A stretch of DNA of 47,737 bases from NCBI GenBank assembly GCA_009787405.1, contig WRGA01000113.1, positions 1 through 47,737 of the forward strand. Reading direction: 5' to 3'. Numbering within the stretch: the stretch's first letter is position 1; each line of letters begins with the position of its first letter. The notes under the pieces are model-generated. The model worked only from the letters and a program-made list of their open reading frames with translations, was not told the DNA's origin and ran no database searches. This DNA comes from Candidatus Azobacteroides sp. (lineage in GTDB: Bacteria; Bacteroidota; Bacteroidia; Bacteroidales; WRGA01). This document shows positions 1 through 7,826 of this stretch, one piece after another. Made by a program: the position numbers and the translations under genes.

Positions 1-94
1 CTTTTCATTTCAAATCAAAAAATCAAAGAACGCTTGTATTTTATTATATATCAATTAATTATAAATTATTTTTAAAACTTAACGCACCAGCAGT

Positions 95-129
95 AATTAA
101 GAATTAAGAATTAAGAATTAAGAATTAAG
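95..129. repeat. Heptanucleotide tandem repeat, 5 x AATTAAG
   Basis: Five exact consecutive copies of AATTAAG run from 95 to 129, with partial copies at the edges. It is a simple sequence tract with no gene close enough to be obviously controlled by it. Confidence 0.9.
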
Positions 130-253
130 AGTTATTGTAAGGGCGAAGCTCTTTTTCGGGTTCACATTATATTTGTGTCCTGATTTACCTCCGCTGCCGC
201 GCGATGATCCATAATCACCTGCCACCCGCCATCCAATTCTTAACTCTTAACAC

Positions 254-326
254 ATTGCGTACCTATGGCACGCCGGTTTGTTGAATTATCCGGTTTTCTA
301 CCAATATTTAATCCCTAACGGGATTT
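254..326 (-). repeat. Two-hairpin dispersed repeat, left copy
   Basis: Two short inverted repeats (GCGT.CC/GG.ACGC at about 257-273 and ATCCC-TAAC-GGGAT at 311-324) flank the motif TTTTCTACCAATAT. The reverse complement of 47658-47737 has the same plan: CATTACGT, a CCC/GGG hairpin, TTTCTACCAATAT, then a second CCC/GGG hairpin. The two sites therefore look like members of one dispersed family in opposite orientation. Function unknown. Confidence 0.6.
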
Positions 327-350
327 GCTTTAATATCCTATTGTTTATCT

Positions 351-509
351 CCGTCGCAGCGGACATGCTGTCCGTCTGCTTGTTTATTCAAAAAGACTTG
401 CAATCCGACTTCCACAAAATACCTTAAAAAAAAACAAATAAACAAAAAATGATTTTTATTTTAAATGGAAACATCTTCTTTCTATCGGACAACATATCTG
501 TCATGGCGG
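351..509 (+). repeat. MITE-like element, diverged copy A
   Basis: The left end contains CGGACATGCTGTCCGTC followed by AAAGACTTGCAATCCGAC, and the right end contains ATCGGACAACATATCTG. These match the ends and interior of the better preserved element at 37672-37802, but the middle is AT-rich and diverged. A 20-bp direct repeat (tttaatatcctattgtttat) lies on both sides, at 329-348 and 550-569. Confidence 0.5.
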
Positions 510-558
510 GGCAGACTTTTAGAGAAGAATATATCCGTTTTTTGCGACATTTAATATC

Positions 559-1947
559 CTATTGTTTATTCGGCAATTCCAATCCGTAAAAATACTTTTT
601 ATCGTTGACTTTCAGCATGAATGCAAAAAACAAGGTCAATAATCCGACGATTACCAGCATCATTTCAGGATAAAAATAATTATATTCGGCTGTGATATCC
701 CCGACACGAATCCGGTCTGAAACACCAGGGTTGGAGATGTCCCGTATATATCCGATCAAGTAAGGGAAAATAAACATTCCGATGTTTTGAATCCAGAAAA
801 TCAGGGCATAACCCGTACCCAGCAATTTCGACGGGCAAACTTTCGGAACCGAAGGCCACATCGCGGCGGGAACAAGAGAAAATGCAATTCCCAATACAAA
901 AATGGCGATATAAGCATAAACAATGTCACTCGGAGCATAAATAAAGAGAAGATGCGAGATGATCAGCAAAACGGAACCGAGTATCATCAACGAAGCTCCT
1001 TTTCCTTTTGTATCGATCAGGCTGCCGAATAGAGGAGTGAATATGATTGTTCCGAACGGGAGATAAAAAACAATGTCGGAGGCTGTGGTGGAATCTACGT
1101 GAAATTTATTGGCCATAATGCTCGAGGCAAATTTTAAAAACGGAAAGACACAGGAATAAAAAGAGGCACACAATATCGAAATGTACAAGAATCCTTTGTG
1201 GACAAGAAGTTTGGCGACATCGGCAAAGCGGAAAGGTTCTTCAGCTTCGGGAGCGGCTTCGGTGGTAAGGCTCCGGTCTAATTTGACATCCATCATGCAA
1301 TAAATCAAAAAGCAGACAAAACCCGCGCATAACAGCAGTACACCGAAAGCCACAGGTTTAAACGCATTCAGTTCTCCGGCCAGCCGGGACGACAACAAAA
1401 AGGCACAACCTGTTCCCAATCGGGCGATTGCAACCTGCAATCCCATAGCCAATGCCAATTCTTTTCCCGTGAACCATTTGATAATGATGCGGGTTACGGC
1501 GACTCCGGCCATTTCGCTGCCCAATCCGAAAATGGCAAATCCCGTTGCCGCCAATTTGGATGAAGGAGTATACGATTGAAAAAACGAATCAAGAAAATCA
1601 TATCCGATGCCGCCTGCATTGAAATAAGGAGAAACGGCATACGCTTTGACAACTGCCCCGATAACCATCAGTAAGGTAAATGTTCCGCCGGTGTAACGAA
1701 CGCCCAGACGGTCGAGAATGATGCCTCCGATCACCAATAATCCGATAATGTTGAAAAAAGAGTAAGAGCCGGTCACCAATCCGAACTGTTGCCCGTCCCA
1801 TTTCAAGGCTTTATTCAATACTTCTTCGATGGGAGAAATGACATCCGCGAAAAAATAAGACGCCATCATCGTAAAGGAGACCAAAAACAAAGCGCTCCAA
1901 CGCGCCGCGGGGGAATCATTCAAAGCTTTTTGTACCGTCCGGACCAT
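559..1947 (-). CDS. Major facilitator superfamily transporter
   Basis: A 462-residue, highly hydrophobic protein with about 12 predicted membrane segments and the usual MFS layout of two six-helix halves joined by a charged cytoplasmic stretch (around residues 228-242, rich in Glu/Ala/Pro). The loop GGIILDRLGVRYTG after helix 2 and GSLIDTKGKGAS in the second half match the MFS loop 2-3 and 8-9 signatures. It sits in the inner membrane; the substrate cannot be read from the sequence, though MFSD1-like or organic-acid/peptide transport are possibilities. It lies downstream of the sensor kinase on the same strand with about 60 bp between, including a candidate -7 box (1996-2003), so it may have its own promoter. 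The stop codon falls inside a direct repeat that flanks a MITE-like element. Confidence 0.85.
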   Translation of the reverse strand: MVRTVQKALNDSPAARWSALFLVSFTMMASYFFADVISPIEEVLNKALKWDGQQFGLVTGSYSFFNIIGLLVIGGIILDRLGVRYTGGTFTLLMVIGAVVKAYAVSPYFNAGGIGYDFLDSFFQSYTPSSKLAATGFAIFGLGSEMAGVAVTRIIIKWFTGKELALAMGLQVAIARLGTGCAFLLSSRLAGELNAFKPVAFGVLLLCAGFVCFLIYCMMDVKLDRSLTTEAAPEAEEPFRFADVAKLLVHKGFLYISILCASFYSCVFPFLKFASSIMANKFHVDSTTASDIVFYLPFGTIIFTPLFGSLIDTKGKGASLMILGSVLLIISHLLFIYAPSDIVYAYIAIFVLGIAFSLVPAAMWPSVPKVCPSKLLGTGYALIFWIQNIGMFIFPYLIGYIRDISNPGVSDRIRVGDITAEYNYFYPEMMLVIVGLLTLFFAFMLKVNDKKYFYGLELPNKQ

Positions 1948-1995
1948 AATGCAATTTATAATTTCACGATTTACAATTTACAATTTTGCGATTTG

Positions 1996-2003
1996 CAAAT
2001 TTA
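1996..2003 (-). promoter_or_regulatory. Candidate -7 box for the MFS gene
   Basis: The minus strand reads TAAATTTG, which fits the Bacteroidota -7 consensus TAnnTTTG, about 50 bp ahead of the MFS start at 1947. No convincing -33 element is visible and the area is AT-rich, so chance is possible. Confidence 0.35.
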
Positions 2004-2009
2004 TGGAAT

Positions 2010-3101
2010 TTATGATTCGGATGGCTGTAAATTACTCAAATAGTTAAAACTTTGTTCCGGTTTGATCAACGGTACTTTTATGGAGAAAAAGCCGTCGGAC
2101 GAATCGATGATAATCTGTTTTTGGGTCATCAGACGATAACGTTCAGCCAAATTGATCAATCCGATTCCTTCCCCTTTTTCGGATTCTTTTTTCGGTTGAA
2201 TGGGATTGGAAACCACGGCAAAATCATCGTCGTTTGTCAGAATGCTGATCAATAGCGGTTGTTTGTTGCTGACGACATTGTGTTTGATGGCATTTTCGAC
2301 CAATGTTTGAAGGCTCAGCGGCATGATCAGATAATCATTGTATTTTTCGTTGATTTCGGTTTTGAAGTGCAGGCTTTCTCCGTACCGGATTTGCATGAGC
2401 CGGCAATAAGCGCCGGTAAAATTCAATTCATCCTTCAGGCAGATAATTTCTTTATTTTGCAAAGTATATCGAAAAACGAATGAAAGCTGCCGCACGTATT
2501 CCCGGGCTTTATCGGCATCCGTTTTGATAAGGGAATTGAGCGTATTTAAAGAATTAAACAGAAAATGCGGGTCGACCTGATTTTTCAGCGCTTCGTAACG
2601 AGTGCGCATGTTTTCCGACAACAACGTTTTGTTTTCGAGGAGCATTTGTTGTTGTTTATTGGATAAATACATTAATTGAGAGGAGAGCAAAACAATGACG
2701 GCGATAAACGAATCCCGGAACATGCTGCCTCTGATGAAATGTTTCGGATCGCCGGGGCCGAAGCCGTTGATCCGGATTTGAATATATGAAAAAATATAAC
2801 TCAACAAAAGGGTTGCGGAAAGCGTGGAAACAATGATGACGGTTAATCGCAGTTTGGAATTTGATTTTGTCGTAAGCAGTTTAAAATTAATGAGATAAAG
2901 AAAAAAAGCCATCAAAAAATTAAAAAGCGCATGCGACAATAAAGAAGTCATCGAAAATCCCGGCCGCATACGTTCTCCGTCAGGCGGCAACACAGCGTCC
3001 CGTCCCGCGAAAAACATGATGAGAAATAAAAAGTTCATCAACAAACTTATTCCGATGGAAAGAATAAAAGCGGTGCGCAACGTAAATGGTTTTCCGGTCA
3101 T
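2010..3101 (-). CDS. LytS/YehU-family sensor histidine kinase
   Basis: 363 residues. The N-terminal half has about four membrane helices (residues 10-35, 53-73, 85-108, 128-147), followed by a short coiled stretch and the His_kinase domain (pfam06580 type). The phospho-acceptor is His179 in the motif NQVDPHFLFNSLN. The ATP-binding N box is LVENAIKHNV and the G box is GEGIGLINLAERY. Such kinases normally act with a LytTR-type response regulator encoded next to them. No such gene is visible here; the downstream gene is an MFS transporter and the upstream gene is divergent era. The signal and partner are unknown. The start is supported by a TACCTTTG box about 20 bp upstream. Confidence 0.9.
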   Translation of the reverse strand: MTGKPFTLRTAFILSIGISLLMNFLFLIMFFAGRDAVLPPDGERMRPGFSMTSLLSHALFNFLMAFFLYLINFKLLTTKSNSKLRLTVIIVSTLSATLLLSYIFSYIQIRINGFGPGDPKHFIRGSMFRDSFIAVIVLLSSQLMYLSNKQQQMLLENKTLLSENMRTRYEALKNQVDPHFLFNSLNTLNSLIKTDADKAREYVRQLSFVFRYTLQNKEIICLKDELNFTGAYCRLMQIRYGESLHFKTEINEKYNDYLIMPLSLQTLVENAIKHNVVSNKQPLLISILTNDDDFAVVSNPIQPKKESEKGEGIGLINLAERYRLMTQKQIIIDSSDGFFSIKVPLIKPEQSFNYLSNLQPSES

Positions 3102-3119
3102 ATCGATTTATTTTCCTTG

Positions 3120-3127
3120 CAAAGGTA
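3120..3127 (-). promoter_or_regulatory. -7 box for the sensor kinase gene
   Basis: The minus strand reads TACCTTTG, a perfect match to TAnnTTTG, 19 bp before the kinase start codon. The 5' leader would be short. Confidence 0.55.
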
Positions 3128-3242
3128 GAGCATTCGGGAATAACCGGTCTTTCGAAAAAAGCGAATCGGAAAAATCGAGAGCTGAACCGGGAAAAAACAA
3201 GGTTAAAATGTTGGAGTGTACCCCATATACCGCTAAAAGAAT

Positions 3243-3250
3243 TATCTTTG
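3243..3250 (+). promoter_or_regulatory. -7 box for era
   Basis: TATCTTTG matches TAnnTTTG and lies 22 bp upstream of the era ATG at 3272. A TTG occurs at 3211, but the spacing of about 29 bp is longer than usual for a -33 element. Confidence 0.55.
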
Positions 3251-3271
3251 TAGGCGGTAATAAAAAAAGAG

Positions 3272-4153
3272 ATGCATAAAGCAGGATTTGTAAATATAGT
3301 CGGAAATCCGAATGTGGGAAAATCTACGTTGATGAATGCCCTGGTCGGGGAAAAAATATCCATCATCACGAGCAAAGCCCAAACCACCCGTCACCGGATC
3401 ATGGGAATCGTAAATACCGAAGACATGCAAATAGTATATTCCGATACGCCGGGAGTGTTGGAACCGAATTACAAACTGCAACAAAGCATGTTGAATTTTT
3501 CAAATTCGGCATTGACCGATGCGGATATTTTGCTTTATGTCACCGATGTGGTGGAAAAGTTTCAAAAAAACGAAAATTTTTTGCATAAAGTACAAAAGCA
3601 GGAAGTGCCTGTGTTATTGATTCTGAATAAGATAGATCTAACCGATCAGGAAACATTGGTCAAATTGGTCGAAGAATGGAAAAAATTGCTGCCACAAGCC
3701 GAAATCATTCCGATTTCCGCGACGGAACGATTCAATCTCGATTACCTGTTGAAGCGTATCCGGGAATTGTTGCCCGAGTCCCCTCCGTTTTTTGAAAAGG
3801 ACACATTGACCGATCGTCCCGCACGATTCTTTGTCACTGAAATTATTCGTGAAAAAATATTGTTGACTTACGAAAAAGAAATTCCGTATGCGGTGGAAGT
3901 CGTGGTGGAAACCTTTAAAGAAGAAAAAAAAATAATCCGCATTCAAACCGTGATATTTGTCGAACGCGAGTCGCAAAAAGGCATAGTCATCGGAAAAGGA
4001 GGCAAAGCGTTGAAACATGTCGGAACCGAAGCCCGGAAAGACCTTGAAGCCTTTTTCGGCAAAAAAGTATATCTGGAATTATTCGTCAAAGTTGAAAAAG
4101 ACTGGCGGAATAAAGACAATAAATTGAAAACATTCGGGTATCAGCCGGAATAA
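3272..4153 (+). CDS. era: GTPase Era, ribosome maturation factor
   Basis: 293 residues, normal length for Era. The GTPase domain has G1 GNPNVGKST (residues 10-18), a switch region with TTRHR, G3 DTPG, G4 NKID and G5 ISAT. The C-terminal KH domain carries the GKGGKALK loop. Era binds 16S rRNA near its 3' end and acts as a checkpoint in 30S assembly. It is the first gene of a tightly packed plus-strand run (era, DNA methyltransferase, der, kdsA), with the promoter box at 3243-3250 and a purine-rich stretch before the ATG. Confidence 0.97.
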   Translation: MHKAGFVNIVGNPNVGKSTLMNALVGEKISIITSKAQTTRHRIMGIVNTEDMQIVYSDTPGVLEPNYKLQQSMLNFSNSALTDADILLYVTDVVEKFQKNENFLHKVQKQEVPVLLILNKIDLTDQETLVKLVEEWKKLLPQAEIIPISATERFNLDYLLKRIRELLPESPPFFEKDTLTDRPARFFVTEIIREKILLTYEKEIPYAVEVVVETFKEEKKIIRIQTVIFVERESQKGIVIGKGGKALKHVGTEARKDLEAFFGKKVYLELFVKVEKDWRNKDNKLKTFGYQPE

Positions 4154-4183
4154 GTTATACCTTTAACGGCTAACCGATCAGGC

Positions 4184-5437
4184 ATGAAATCAGTCTTGGA
4201 AAAAATAACGATCGATTCATTTCGGGGAAAAAAAGGAAAATCACAATCGGTATCGCTCGAAAAATTGGCTGTTGTGACACATTATTTGCACAATTATAAT
4301 TCGCCGGTCGGATTGTTTTATCGAAATGCCGCCGAAAAATACATCAAGGAAATGCTTTACGGGGATTTTGCGGATGAACATCCGGATATTCCCGAAGAAG
4401 TGATTTTTCAATTTCTTTTCGAGGTTAAAAATATTCCTTTTCCGACGCCCGAAAAGAAGAAATTTACGTTTATCGATTTATTTGCGGGGATCGGAGGATT
4501 TCGTATCGCCATGCAAAATTTGGGCGGGGAATGTGTGTTTTCTTCCGAATGGGACGAGCAGGCGCAAAAAACATATCAAGCGAATTTCGGGGAAATTCCT
4601 TTCGGCGACATCACCAAAGAAGAAACGAAAAGTTATATTCCCGACAACTTTGATCTTTTATGCGGCGGATTTCCGTGTCAGGCATTTTCTATTGCGGGCA
4701 GACGCGGCGGATTCGAAGATACGCGGGGAACCTTGTTTTTTGATGTGGCCACCATTCTTCGGGATAAAAAACCGAAGGCTTTTTTCTTGGAAAATGTGAA
4801 AGGATTAGTCAATCATGAGCGGGGAAGAACCTTGGCGACTATTTTAAGGACGTTGCGGGAAGATTTGGGATATTTCGTGCCGGAACCGCGAATCATGAAT
4901 GCGAAAGATTTCGGCGTGCCGCAAAACCGGGAACGGATTTATATTGTCGGGTTCAGACAGGATTTACAAATAGAGGATTTTGAATATCCCGAACCGACCG
5001 ATCGGAGTAAAACATTTGCCGATGTCAAAGAAAATCGGATAGTCGACACGCGGTTTTATTTATCGACCCGATACTTGCAAACGTTGCGTAATCATAAATC
5101 GAGACACGAAAGCAAAGGAAACGGGTTCGGATTTGAGGTCATATCCGACGACAGGGTGGCAAATGCCATTGTCGTGGGAGGAATGGGCCGGGAGCGGAAT
5201 CTGGTCATGGACGACCGGATCGTCGATTTCACGCCGAAAACGAATATTAAGGGAGAGGTGAACCGGGAAGGAATACGGAAAATGACACCGAGAGAATGGG
5301 CAAGATTGCAAGGTTTTCCGGACGAATTTCAAATTCCGGTTGCCGATGCTTCGGCATACAAGCAATTCGGAAATTCCGTGGCGATTCCCGCTATTCAGGC
5401 GACTGCCGATCAAATATTAAAACGATTGAATAGTTGA
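4184..5437 (+). CDS. DNA (cytosine-5)-methyltransferase, no visible restriction partner
   Basis: 417 residues. After an N-terminal extension of about 93 residues the canonical C5-methyltransferase motifs follow in order: I ([18 protein letters not shown] binding), IV (GGFPCQAFS with catalytic Cys165), VI (FFLENVKGL), VIII ([11 protein letters not shown]), a variable target-recognition region, IX ([13 protein letters not shown]) and X ([11 protein letters not shown]). It transfers a methyl group from SAM to C5 of cytosine in a specific DNA site; the site cannot be predicted by eye. No endonuclease, Vsr or specificity gene is adjacent. The gene sits 30 bp after era and 67 bp before der, with no repeats at its borders, so it appears well integrated into this housekeeping cluster. 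Confidence 0.95.
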   Translation: MKSVLEKITIDSFRGKKGKSQSVSLEKLAVVTHYLHNYNSPVGLFYRNAAEKYIKEMLYGDFADEHPDIPEEVIFQFLFEVKNIPFPTPEKKKFTFIDLFAGIGGFRIAMQNLGGECVFSSEWDEQAQKTYQANFGEIPFGDITKEETKSYIPDNFDLLCGGFPCQAFSIAGRRGGFEDTRGTLFFDVATILRDKKPKAFFLENVKGLVNHERGRTLATILRTLREDLGYFVPEPRIMNAKDFGVPQNRERIYIVGFRQDLQIEDFEYPEPTDRSKTFADVKENRIVDTRFYLSTRYLQTLRNHKSRHESKGNGFGFEVISDDRVANAIVVGGMGRERNLVMDDRIVDFTPKTNIKGEVNREGIRKMTPREWARLQGFPDEFQIPVADASAYKQFGNSVAIPAIQATADQILKRLNS

Positions 5438-5504
5438 AATACCGGAGCCGTCTGCCATAAAAGTTTTCGAAAGCAATATTTTCAACTCTGATAATCTCAA
5501 AAAA

Positions 5505-6818
5505 ATGGGTAATATAGTAGCAATAGTCGGACGACCGAATGTAGGAAAATCAACGTTGTTCAATCGATTGACCAAAAGTCGTCAGGCTATCGTCAATGAA
5601 GAAGCCGGAACCACGCGCGACCGTCAATACGGGAAAGTGGAGTGGTCGGGGCAGGAATTTTCGATTATCGATACCGGCGGCTGGGTGGTTAATTCGGAAG
5701 ATGTTTTCGAAGAAGAAATCAATAAACAAGTGCAAATCGGACTGGAAGAAGCGGATGTCATTCTATTTATGGCGGATGTGACGAACGGAATTACCGATTT
5801 GGATCAGAGAATTGCGCAAATGCTGCGGAAAAGCGAAAAACCCGTAGTGTTAATCACCAATAAAGCCGATACCTTTGATTGGCAGTATGCGGCTGCCGAA
5901 TTTTATGCCTTGGGGTTGGGCGATCCGATCTGTGTTTCGGCGATCAACGGTTCCGGAACGGGCGACTTACTGGATCTGATCATCGCTAAATTCGTCAAGA
6001 AAGAAGAAGACCGGCCCGAAGAAGAATTGCCCCGCTTTGCCATCGTGGGACGGCCGAATGTGGGGAAATCGTCGATTGTCAATGCTTTTATGGGAGAAGA
6101 ACGGACGATTGTGACCGACATTGCCGGAACAACCCGCGACAGTATATACACCCGTTACAATAAATTCGGATTCGATTTTTATCTGGTCGATACCGCGGGA
6201 ATCCGTAGAAAAGGAAAAGTGACGGAAGATTTGGAATATTATTCCGTGCTGCGTTCCATCCGGGCCATTGAAAATTCCGACGTCTGCATTTTAATGATCG
6301 ATGCGACACGCGGAATCGAAGGACAGGACATGAATATTTATTCATTGATCCAAAAAAACAAAAAAGGCTTGGTGGTCTGTGTCAATAAATGGGATTTGTC
6401 CGAAAACAAAGAACAGAAAGCGGTTAAGTTTTTCGAAAAAACGATTCGGGAACGTTTGGCGCCGTTCTCCGATTTTCCGGTTATTTTCACTTCGGCGACC
6501 ACGAAACAACGAATATATAAAGTGATCGAAACAGCGGTTGACGTTTACAAAAACCGTTCGACGAAAATTCCCACGCATCAATTGAATGAAGTGATGCTGG
6601 CCGAAATTGAAAATTATCCGCCGCCTGCCAATAAAGGAAAGTACGTGAAGATTAAATACATCACCCAATTGCCCGGAACCCAAATCCCGACGTTTGTCTT
6701 TTTCTGTAATTTGCCCCAATGGGTAAAGGAGCCTTACAAACGGTTTTTGGAAAACAAGATCCGCGATCATTGGAACTTGACGGGTACGCCGGTTAATATT
6801 TTTATGCGGCAGAAATAA
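5505..6818 (+). CDS. der: GTPase Der (EngA), 50S ribosome assembly
   Basis: 437 residues with two tandem GTPase domains, the hallmark of Der. The first has [13 protein letters not shown] and NKAD; the second has [13 protein letters not shown] and NKWD. A C-terminal KH-like domain follows (about residues 350-437). Der is needed for late 50S maturation. It is the third gene of the plus-strand run and is separated from era only by the methyltransferase gene. All catalytic motifs are intact. Confidence 0.97.
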   Translation: MGNIVAIVGRPNVGKSTLFNRLTKSRQAIVNEEAGTTRDRQYGKVEWSGQEFSIIDTGGWVVNSEDVFEEEINKQVQIGLEEADVILFMADVTNGITDLDQRIAQMLRKSEKPVVLITNKADTFDWQYAAAEFYALGLGDPICVSAINGSGTGDLLDLIIAKFVKKEEDRPEEELPRFAIVGRPNVGKSSIVNAFMGEERTIVTDIAGTTRDSIYTRYNKFGFDFYLVDTAGIRRKGKVTEDLEYYSVLRSIRAIENSDVCILMIDATRGIEGQDMNIYSLIQKNKKGLVVCVNKWDLSENKEQKAVKFFEKTIRERLAPFSDFPVIFTSATTKQRIYKVIETAVDVYKNRSTKIPTHQLNEVMLAEIENYPPPANKGKYVKIKYITQLPGTQIPTFVFFCNLPQWVKEPYKRFLENKIRDHWNLTGTPVNIFMRQK

Positions 6819-6849
6819 AAACGACATCAACCGAATTTTTACAAATATT

Positions 6850-7653
6850 TTGACCATGAATATCCGATATTCCAAAAACGGCAATTTTTTTTTGATGGCG
6901 GGGCCTTGCGTCATTGAAGGAGAAGAAATGGCATTGAATATTGCAGAAAAAATTGTAACTATTACGGAAAAATTGAGAATCCCGTATATTTTCAAGGGTT
7001 CTTACCGGAAAGCCAATCGTTCCCGCAGTGACAGTTTTACGGGGATCGGAGACGAAAAAGCATTGAAAATCCTGCAAAAAGTGAGAAATACCTTCGGCAT
7101 ACCGGTAGTGACGGATATTCACGAATCCGGAGAAGCAGCGTCGGCCGCCGAATATGTCGATATTTTGCAAATTCCCGCGTTTCTTTGCCGCCAGACCGAT
7201 TTGTTGACAGCCGCCGCAAAAACGGGAAAAACCGTCAATATCAAAAAAGGACAGTTTCTTTCGCCCGAAGCGATGAAATTTACCGTGCAAAAAGTGATGG
7301 ATGCGGGATGCAACGACGTGATGCTTACCGAGCGGGGATCGACGTTCGGCTACCGGGATTTGATCGTTGATTATCGGGGGATCCCGATCATGCAACAATT
7401 CGGATTCCCCGTGATTTTGGATGTGACCCATTCACTCCAGCAGCCGAATCAAACTTCGGGTGTGACGGGCGGAATGCCGGCCTTGATCGAAACGATTGCC
7501 CGCGCCGGAATCGCAGTGGGAGCCGACGGATTGTTTATTGAAACACATCCCCGTCCCGAAGAAGCAAAATCGGACGGAGCCAACATGCTGAAATTGGATG
7601 CTTTGGAAAGTTTGTTGACAAAACTGGTTCGAATCCGCGAGGCCATTTTGTAA
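6850..7653 (+). CDS. kdsA: 3-deoxy-8-phosphooctulonate (KDO-8-P) synthase
   Basis: 267 residues, the usual length. It condenses phosphoenolpyruvate with arabinose 5-phosphate to KDO-8-phosphate, the first committed step toward the KDO of lipid A-core. Recognisable segments are the start LMAGPCVIEGEE, the FKGSYRKANRS phosphate-binding motif, TDIHE, the IPAFLCRQTDL active-site segment, KKGQFLSPE, and VTHSLQQPN near the C-terminus. It follows der by 31 bp and probably shares its transcript. Its presence supports an outer-membrane organism that makes LPS or LOS. Confidence 0.97.
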   Translation: MTMNIRYSKNGNFFLMAGPCVIEGEEMALNIAEKIVTITEKLRIPYIFKGSYRKANRSRSDSFTGIGDEKALKILQKVRNTFGIPVVTDIHESGEAASAAEYVDILQIPAFLCRQTDLLTAAAKTGKTVNIKKGQFLSPEAMKFTVQKVMDAGCNDVMLTERGSTFGYRDLIVDYRGIPIMQQFGFPVILDVTHSLQQPNQTSGVTGGMPALIETIARAGIAVGADGLFIETHPRPEEAKSDGANMLKLDALESLLTKLVRIREAIL

Positions 7654-7826
7654 GATTTTTAAAGTCGTCGGCAACAACCGAGAGGGCGGAGGAAGTACGT
7701 TTTGAAAAATAACCGGTTGAAAAAGTAACCGGGTGAGCATTAACACGATAAAAATACGGACGGATTTTAATCGGTCAATAGTGAATGATTATAATATAGA
7801 TTTATTAATTAAACCCAAAAGTCACA
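7654..7826. other. Intergenic region before malQ
   Basis: This 173-bp gap holds no clear gene, terminator or consensus promoter. The AT-rich stretch just before the malQ ATG is the likely promoter region, but no TAnnTTTG box is evident. Confidence 0.3.

Larger units (their letters stand above)
1..558. other. Gene-free region rich in repeats
   Basis: No convincing coding sequence is visible. The stretch holds a 7-bp tandem repeat (95-129), one copy of a two-hairpin dispersed repeat (about 254-326), and one diverged copy of a MITE-like element (about 351-509) enclosed by a 20-bp direct repeat (329-348 and 550-569). The second direct repeat covers the last codons and stop of the neighbouring MFS gene. 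This is AT-rich, low-complexity DNA typical of repeat-accumulating intergenic sequence. Confidence 0.6.

Noticed and set aside
95-129. Heptanucleotide repeat as a phase-variation switch
   Set aside because: No gene starts nearby on either strand; the closest gene ends at 559 on the minus strand.
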